Assembly (NCBI GenBank): GCA_021797415.1
Contig: JAJZZT010000451.1
Span: 1 to 7,076, forward strand
Origin: Bacillota bacterium
GTDB taxonomy: Bacteria; Bacillota; Bacilli; Alicyclobacillales; SLC66
Direction: 5' to 3'
DNA length: 7,076 bases
Both the position numbers and the translations under genes were made by a program. Position 1 is the first letter of the stretch. The number at the start of each line of letters is the position of its first letter. The notes under the pieces are model-generated. The model saw only the letters and a list, made by a program, of their open reading frames with translations. It had not been told where the DNA came from and did no database searches. Below are positions 5,660-7,076 of the stretch, piece after piece.

Positions 5660-6577
5660 ATGAAGTGGGGTATCGTGGGTCTGGAAGATCCGATGGTCCA
5701 TATGTTTTTGAAGGGATTTTCTGAATCCAATCCCGGAGAACTGGCGGGATTTACCGGAGTTGGCCAGGAGAAGTGCCAAATGATCGCCCAAAAATACAAC
5801 GTCCGCCACTATGCGGATGTCGCCGCTCTCGTGCATGAGGTTGACGCGGTGCTGGTATTCACTGAAACAGCAGATCGGGCGGCGGCGATCAAACGTGTCG
5901 CAACGTTTGGAAAACACGTGTTCTGCAATCCTCCGTTTGCGTTGACGATGGAGGAGGCGCGCGCGTGCGCAGAATTCTGCACAAAACAAGGGGTTATGCT
6001 CGAATCGGTCTTCCCGCTTCGCTTTGCTCCGAGCGTACTACGCGTCAAAGCGATGCTGGAGGAGGGGCAACTTGGCCGCGTGGTGGCCATCCGCGGCACA
6101 GCCATTTTCGACGCCGCGCTGCCCGCCATTGATTTGATGAGATGGCTGGCGGATGACGAGTTTCGTTCCGTATATGCAGAGATTGGTTCGCTTTTTCCAG
6201 ACGGGGACGATTGCGTGCTTCTGACGGTCGACTTTGTGCGGGGAGCGATCGGATCCCTCGGCCCAAGCGGCGCAAAATCGAGTTTCTCAGATGCTGAGGA
6301 GGATATGGACTTCGAGATTATTGGCACGGGCGGCGTCGTGAGACTTCGGATTTTTGGGCAAGAACTCTCTGTGATCAACAATCGCGACCGGCGGATCAGT
6401 TCAAGATTCTGGGGAGATCACCCGGCTTTGAAGGCTGTGGAAGCATACGGAGCCCGGATCCAAACCGGCGGATGGATGCGCGCCGCCGAAAATGCGGGCA
6501 TGCGAGCGATGGCAGTCAGCGAAGCCGCCCGTCGATCGGCGGCAACCGGACAGCCTGCAGCAGTGGATTATCGGTAA
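5660..6577 (+). CDS. Degenerate Gfo/Idh/MocA-family protein, probable pseudoenzyme
   Basis: This 305-residue protein has the family fold. GKHVFCNPPFALTMEEA (84-100) aligns with GKHVICEKPVARTLADA of the upstream enzyme, and DAALPAIDLMRW (151-162) aligns with its DMMIHDIDFLRW. The catalytic Lys is replaced by Pro91, the Glu before it by Asn90 and the catalytic His by Pro155; Asp151 is kept. The Rossmann glycine motif reads GLEDPMVH (7-14) instead of GxGxxG. About 18 residues between the RG at 145-146 and Asp151, including the usual Trp-Tyr segment, are absent. Normal dehydrogenase chemistry is therefore unlikely. The frame is intact and has GGGAGG (5646-5651) 8 nt before the ATG at 5660, so it looks maintained rather than decaying. 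The ATG at 5636 is an alternative with no ribosome binding site. It may be a non-catalytic partner of the enzyme before it, a binding protein or an enzyme of changed chemistry. Confidence 0.88.
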   Translation: MKWGIVGLEDPMVHMFLKGFSESNPGELAGFTGVGQEKCQMIAQKYNVRHYADVAALVHEVDAVLVFTETADRAAAIKRVATFGKHVFCNPPFALTMEEARACAEFCTKQGVMLESVFPLRFAPSVLRVKAMLEEGQLGRVVAIRGTAIFDAALPAIDLMRWLADDEFRSVYAEIGSLFPDGDDCVLLTVDFVRGAIGSLGPSGAKSSFSDAEEDMDFEIIGTGGVVRLRIFGQELSVINNRDRRISSRFWGDHPALKAVEAYGARIQTGGWMRAAENAGMRAMAVSEAARRSAATGQPAAVDYR

Positions 6578-6598
6578 GCGGCGAGGGGGAGAGAGGGC

Positions 6599-6628
6599 AT
6601 GCTGAGGGAAATGACCCTGTCCGTTTAG
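6599..6628 (+). other. Nine-codon frame with a ribosome binding site, possible gene stub
   Basis: ATG at 6599 reads MLREMTLSV and then TAG. The purine-rich AGGGGGAG (6584-6591) lies 7 nt upstream, similar in strength to the sites before the real operon genes. No homologous frame continues past the stop in any of the three plus-strand frames. It could be the start of a fourth operon gene lost by deletion, or a chance occurrence. Confidence 0.25.
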
Positions 6629-6636
6629 TTTGGTAC

Positions 6637-6655
6637 ACCCTCATGCGGATAGGGT
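6637..6655. terminator. Weak hairpin, possible bidirectional terminator
   Basis: ACCCT (6637-6641) and AGGGT (6651-6655) can pair around a nine-base loop. A second pair, AGGG (6605-6608) and CCCT (6615-6618), lies just upstream. The stems are short and no T-run follows on either strand, so neither is a convincing intrinsic terminator. Position between convergent genes is the main support. Confidence 0.2.
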
Positions 6656-6685
6656 TATTCTCATGAATCATTCGGTGATGAAGCT

Positions 6686-7076
6686 TTAAAGCGCGAAGAT
6701 GGCCCATGATCCTGCAGGGATCCGGCGTGACCCCTGAACCGGCCAATCCTCCTCTTCCACCGCAAACCCGTTTTCGAGCGACTCCGCATATACGCGGACG
6801 GCCGTCAGGGGCTGAAAGTCGGAAGCCACGCGCTCCTTCCAGCCAGCCAGCATCTCCCCCGAAACAGCGAAGGCGTCATCCCCAAGATTGGCACAAGCGA
6901 ACACCAGCGATGCTCTTGTGCGATAGACGTTGACAAAGACAAATTCGGGCAACTCAAGCCAGAGTTGGGCGACTGGACCACTTAGTTCCGGATTGGGGTT
7001 GCCCAGTTCTGCCAGGGAGCGCCGATAGTGCTGCCAATAGGCGATTTCTTCCGGCGTACGCCGGGGCGCGCGTGTC
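6686..7076 (-). CDS. C-terminal part of a glycosidase-like protein, possibly GH13 (runs off right edge)
   Basis: The minus-strand frame is open from the right edge and ends with TAA at 6688-6686, giving the last 129 or so residues; the start and catalytic part are outside the window. TPEEIAYWQHYRRSLAELGNPNPEL (split over about residues 7-31) resembles the helix after the GH13 barrel that usually reads like YRxLIxLRxxNPAL. PEFVFVNVYRTRASLVFACANLGD (about 42-65) resembles the C-terminal beta domain strand pattern VFVYxRxxxxxxLLVVANxSD, and the chain closes with IPAGSWAIFAL, like the usual final strand. These similarities are to general patterns, and an unrelated beta-domain glycosidase is possible. 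It converges on the operon. Confidence 0.75.
   Translation of the reverse strand, partial: TRAPRRTPEEIAYWQHYRRSLAELGNPNPELSGPVAQLWLELPEFVFVNVYRTRASLVFACANLGDDAFAVSGEMLAGWKERVASDFQPLTAVRVYAESLENGFAVEEEDWPVQGSRRIPAGSWAIFAL

Larger units (their letters stand above)
6578..6685. other. Convergent intergenic region without a full gene
   Basis: This 108-bp gap separates the end of the operon from the end of a minus-strand gene. It contains a 9-codon frame, weak hairpins and a 10-bp palindrome GCTTTAAAGC at 6680-6689. No hairpin with a T-run is present for either strand, which is unusual for converging genes. Confidence 0.5.

Noticed and set aside
5636..5662. ATG at 5636 as the start of the second oxidoreductase-like gene
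   Set aside because: It has no ribosome binding site, whereas the ATG at 5660 has GGGAGG at 8 nt and places the first Rossmann strand at the N-terminus.

Overview
The window reads as part of a carbohydrate-use locus from a Gram-positive bacterium, most likely a Bacilli-type Firmicute. Supporting signs are strong purine-rich ribosome binding sites (AGGAGG, GGGAGG, GGGGAGG) in front of the genes, a Gram-positive-like signal peptide, a cysteine-poor Asn/Ser/Tyr-rich exported protein, and moderate G+C with mixed codon use. An Alicyclobacillus-like organism would fit, but the genus is a guess. No tRNA, rRNA, CRISPR array, insertion sequence or transposase is visible.

Layout. Positions 1-813 (minus strand) hold the N-terminal 271 residues of a DUF4832-like TIM-barrel glycoside-hydrolase-like protein that runs off the left edge. 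Positions 814-1119 form a divergent control region with a good rightward promoter, a weaker leftward one, a cre-like site, a 27-bp inverted repeat overlapping both promoters, and a leader of about 200 nt. A plus-strand block at 1120-6577 follows, with short gaps and a strong ribosome binding site at every gene. It encodes an unrecognised secreted protein (1120-2130), a cytoplasmic GH2 glycosidase (2192-4507), a possible 23-residue peptide (4538-4609), a canonical Gfo/Idh/MocA oxidoreductase (4634-5623), and a shortened paralogue that has lost the family's catalytic residues (5660-6577). After a 108-bp gap, the C-terminal end of a convergent minus-strand gene (6686-7076, perhaps GH13-like) enters from the right edge.

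How the parts may work together (inference). The GH2 enzyme and the oxidoreductases lack export signals, so an imported glycoside is probably cut or oxidised inside the cell. The secreted protein, the only exported product seen, would act at the surface. The flanking minus-strand genes may add further glycosidase activity. Transporter and regulator genes are not in view and may lie outside the window.

The most unusual points are the Gfo/Idh pseudoenzyme beside an intact Gfo/Idh enzyme, the stacked palindromes in the divergent promoter region, a duplicated 27-nt translation-start segment shared by the first two operon genes, and two tiny reading frames with strong ribosome binding sites.
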